NCBI RefSeq assembly: GCF_040436345.1 | Contig: NC_133216.1 | Coordinates: 17,336,110-17,400,109, forward strand | Reading direction: 5' to 3' | Length of the DNA: 64,000 nucleotides | Source: Pagrus major | Lineage: Eukaryota; Chordata; Actinopteri; Spariformes; Sparidae | Part shown: piece after piece, positions 60,687-64,000 of the stretch | Layout of the letters: the number at the start of each line of letters is the position of its first letter | Numbering within the stretch: the stretch's first letter is position 1 | The notes under the pieces: generated by a model | Seen by the model: only the letters and a program-made list of their open reading frames with translations | Told to the model about the DNA's origin: nothing | Databases searched by the model: none | Translations under genes and position numbers: made by a program

Positions 60687-63600
60687 ATGGCGGGATTTCT
60701 CACATCTCTGTGGATGTATAGGAAATACATTATAATAGTCCTGACACCTCTTTTACTCCTGCCTCTGCCTCTGATCATCCCAACCCCGGTAAGAACAATG
60801 AACACATCTGTGTGTTTTTCTATAGTAGGAGAAATCTGCAGGCAATTTACTTTACTTTAAACTTCAGATCTACTGAATAGGGACAGCTTGTCTAATTGCA
60901 TGATGTATTGTAGTCCAAAGCTGTACAACACATAAACCGAGGCACCACTTTATTACTTTAAGCCTTCAAATATTGCTGAAAATGTACAGTACGTATACTA
61001 TTTTATTTTATTATATGTTATAACTCTTTACCCAAAACTTTTGCAATACATGTTTAAGATAATGTTAAATATGTGCCATTATTACTACCACATGGTGGAG
61101 TTAAGTCATCATCTTGTAGAGACACTGGTTGGAAGCCTGGGTGAAAATGGACTAAACAAAGTCACTTTTGCCGTAGTATTGTTGCTTTTTGGATTAAATC
61201 AACTTAATATGAGATATTAGATATTTGTTTGGAGCACAGATCTCCTCCAACACCCATCAATCTTGTCAGGAAGATGGATTAAAGAAGTTAAGAAGTGAGA
61301 GCTTAAACGTTTCAAGACAAGGTCTATGGGGACGTGAGGGACGTGCCCTCTAAGATGTCCTCCATGTGCTGATTAAGAAAAAACTTTAGTCTTGCTTCAG
61401 GAAGAGGACCATTTTTGTGGCAAATTTTGTTTGTCAAGCTTGGGAGAGAAGGCAGAATATCTCGTTTAAGACTGAGCTGCAAAATAACCTGTAATTTTGT
61501 CATGAAACATTTGACCTGTTTTGTAAACCCACTAAGGTCGGGCACTTTGTGTGAATAACAGGACAATAAAAGAGACCAGAATCAAATCAAATCATGATGT
61601 CTGCAGGTCACCCTCACTGCACGTTTAGGGTTCACTGGTCCATCTGAAATCTGATCCAACTCAGATTAGAGGTCTCAAAGGTCACACATCAAAGAGCAGC
61701 GCTGATTAAAGGACTTTCCAGGAGTTTTATCAAATCTGATCTCTGACCTTTGTCTTTTGTTCTATTAGCAGCGTTATGAACTCGTACATACGTTAGAGCA
61801 CCACTCAGGTCTAGATTGAATACAAACACAGTTGTCATTTATCCAAACAACCTCTGAAAACCTCTATTAAGTAGGCCTGAGTAAAAAAAAAAAGAAAAAA
61901 AGATGACTCATTATTATGCTAAACCTTCAACTCTTGCCTGTGATATTAAACATAAAACTTGAATCACAAATATCCAGGTCATCATCTCAGATATTTTTCT
62001 CCTTTCCTTGCCTGTCCATTTGATAAGGAGTTAACGAAACTGAATATCAGCCTTATCATCAATAAATTAATGCATTTTGCTGCTGCTGCTATTTCTGCTA
62101 CTACAGTGTGATTACTCGGAGTAAGCAGTGCATAGGTCACAGATCCCTGACTGTAGATGTAGCAAAACTCTTGTAAAAAATACTATGCATGATTCATTAG
62201 GGAAGGAAGTCGGAGAGGATGATATTTGAGAGTGGTATGATTTAAATGGGGCATATGATGGTTTCTATAGAGATATGTTTAGAAGTTAATGAGGCAAATA
62301 AGAGCGGACTCTGCTGTCCGTGAGTGTGATGATGAAAGTGATTGAAAGTGTCATTCTACCACTGAAGAGTCAGGAGAGAGAAGAGTAGAGGCTCATCAGG
62401 AATCTCATTGTTTAGTAACCCGACAGATTCACTTGGGAGGTTTTATGTAGAAAATTATTGTACTTGTGCTGTTTTGAATCAAATGAGACTCTCTCACTGC
62501 CCTGAGTATATTGTTTCAAAATGAAAAAAAAAAAGAAAAAAGGATCACAGGCATCAGCCTGGAAATGCATTCATGTCAATGACCCTTTGTGCCATGTAAT
62601 CTTTGACTATGATAAATTGAAAAGTGGCATCATGTTCAGAGGCTCAGTCAGTCCCATAAAACCAGAGACCACAATCTCTGCTCCCTTTCAGCTCATCACA
62701 GCTGATCATTCTTCAATTTTAATGAAGCAGCTGAACATAATTGATAAACATAAACACAACATACAGCTAGAAAAGAAATGAAACACATGGAAGGATCATC
62801 AAAGTATTACAGCTAGGCAGTAGTCATGCAAAAGAACCTAATAAATTCCTTCAACCACGTAGACAAAAGCGGTGTGTTTACTTTGCCCTGCTAAGACATG
62901 TGTTATGTAATACTTAATGGTCCGCTGCAAAGTTGAACATGCAAATATATGTAAAACAGTGGGCACGCACGTGCATTTGCTTGTGCCAAGAAAAAGAACT
63001 TTGTTTTGTTGTAGAACCCCTTAAGGCTTTAATGCCGTGTTTCTCAGTTAGTCATCGCTTGTGCACGTGTCTAATTCATCAGAATGTAACTCTCGTCTTT
63101 TATCACAGGAAGGAAAATGTGGTTTTGTAATAATCCTCATGGCGCTGTACTGGTGCACAGAGTGTATCCCCCTGTCTGTGACCGCCCTGCTGCCCGTCAT
63201 TCTCTTCCCCATGATGGGCATCATGGAATCAAGCGAGGTATTTCCTAACTGTATACATGCATTTTTATTAAATACCTCTTTAAAATTTGTTTGACAGGGT
63301 CTTTGAACTCTTTTGAAGGATCAAGGAATCAGTTTAATGCTCTCACATGAACCTATTTGGATTTCTTTCCTTATGTAGGTTTGTATCCAGTACCTCAAAG
63401 ACTCCAACATGCTCTTTATTGGTGGGCTGGTGGTGGCCATCGCTGTCGAGCAGTGGAACCTGCACAAGAGGATTGCCATTTTTGTTTTGCTTATTGTTGG
63501 GGTGAAGCCAGCTCTGTAAGAAGCTTTTCTCTTTACACATAAACGTATACATGCCTCAGCTACAATATACATTTTGTATACGCCCCTGTTCACACTACTG

Positions 63601-64000
63601 AAATCCTTTGCATGCTGTCTTCAACTTTCCACCCTCCATATAATCATTTGTCTTGCGTCTTCCCCAGCCTGATGATGGGTTTCATGAGCACCACGGCCTT
63701 TCTGTCCATGTGGATCAGTAACTCGGCCTCCACGGCCATGATGCTGCCCATCGCCGGCGCTGTGCTGCAGCAGCTGTGTGAGACAGAGGCCAACGCTGAA
63801 GAGAGGGAATATAGCCTGACTGCTGCAAAGGATGGTCAGGAAAACCAGGCGTTTGAGATGGGCGACACCAAAGAAAATCATAAGAAAGAGCTTAAACCAA
63901 AGGACAGTAGCATCAACATGGGTGAGTGTGTAACAGTGATTTTGGTTCTCCTGAGATGCTAACTTTTTACTAATGTTGTTCTAATGGTGTTTTGCAGATG
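60687..64000 (+). CDS. slc13a2: Sodium/dicarboxylate (citrate) cotransporter, SLC13 family, 5' part
   Basis: SLC13A2 (NaDC1) imports succinate, citrate and related dicarboxylates with Na+ at the apical membrane of kidney and gut cells. Exons seen: 60687-60788, 63109-63237, 63379-63515, 63668-63921, and the first three bases of a fifth at 63998; the gene continues past the window. The N-terminus ([19 protein letters not shown]), then [31 protein letters not shown] and [19 protein letters not shown] follow human NaDC1 closely. The first Na+/substrate signature reads [18 protein letters not shown] where human has SNT. An upstream in-frame ATG at 60660 would add nine residues; 60687 was chosen because it lines up with the human start. 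SLC13A5 and SLC13A3 are alternatives; the slc46a1 neighbour favours slc13a2. Confidence 0.85.
61300..61600. repeat. Possible retroelement 3' end in slc13a2 intron 1
   Basis: A non-coding segment ends in GACAATAAAAGAGACCAGAATCAAATCAAATC, that is AATAAA followed shortly by tandem AATCA units, as many non-LTR retroelement 3' ends do. There is no second copy in the window to confirm. Confidence 0.3.
62755..63085. repeat. Dispersed repeat, copy B (abuts slc13a2 exon 2)
   Basis: It shares ACAGCTAGAAAAGAAATGAA (direct), an inverted block (AATGGTCCGCTGCAAAGTT to GTGCATTTGCTTGTGCCAAG) and a CATCGCTTGTGCACGTGTC block (direct) with copy A at 58240-58570. Its right edge lies about 25 bases from the acceptor of slc13a2 exon 2. 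Confidence 0.75.

Overview
The window is animal nuclear DNA and almost certainly comes from a ray-finned (teleost) fish. Seven multi-exon protein genes can be assembled with GT-AG introns whose phases all agree. Introns are short, TG/CA microsatellites are long, and there are many small terminal-inverted-repeat elements of the kind common in percomorph genomes. No bacterial, viral, CRISPR, rRNA or tRNA feature was seen.

Layout from left to right. (1) prpf8 (+, coding 1727-16654, 42 coding exons, 2338 aa) is the core U5 snRNP/spliceosome protein. Three of its introns carry diverged copies of one element that folds like an H/ACA snoRNA. (2) rilp (+, 17882-26896, 430 aa) is the Rab7 effector. 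(3) scarf1 (+, 28736-36595, 911 aa) is an EGF-repeat scavenger receptor. (4) vitronectin (-, 37969-43085, 548 aa) is convergent with scarf1. (5) sarm1 (+, 45192-50952, 713 aa) is the TIR-domain NADase of axon degeneration, divergent from vitronectin. (6) slc46a1 (-, 53907-57798, 496 aa) is the proton-coupled folate transporter. (7) slc13a2-like sodium/dicarboxylate cotransporter (+, from 60687) runs off the right edge at the start of its fifth coding exon.

The genes do not form an operon or pathway; they are a conserved linkage group. From general knowledge, the prpf8-rilp-scarf1 block and the vtn-sarm1-slc46a1-slc13a2 block are both on human chromosome 17 but far apart, on 17p13.3 and 17q11.2. 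Here they are directly adjacent.

The most interesting item is the family of three intronic H/ACA-like snoRNA candidates in prpf8, which would couple a spliceosome protein gene to RNA-modification guides. Next are a pair of perfect GC-rich palindromes in a rilp intron, a GC-AG intron in sarm1, a coding tandem repeat in vitronectin, TG-repeat tracts that run into 3' splice sites, and a dispersed repeat whose two copies differ by an internal inversion next to slc13a2 exon 2. All gene identities rest on remembered protein families and on synteny. No database search was run.
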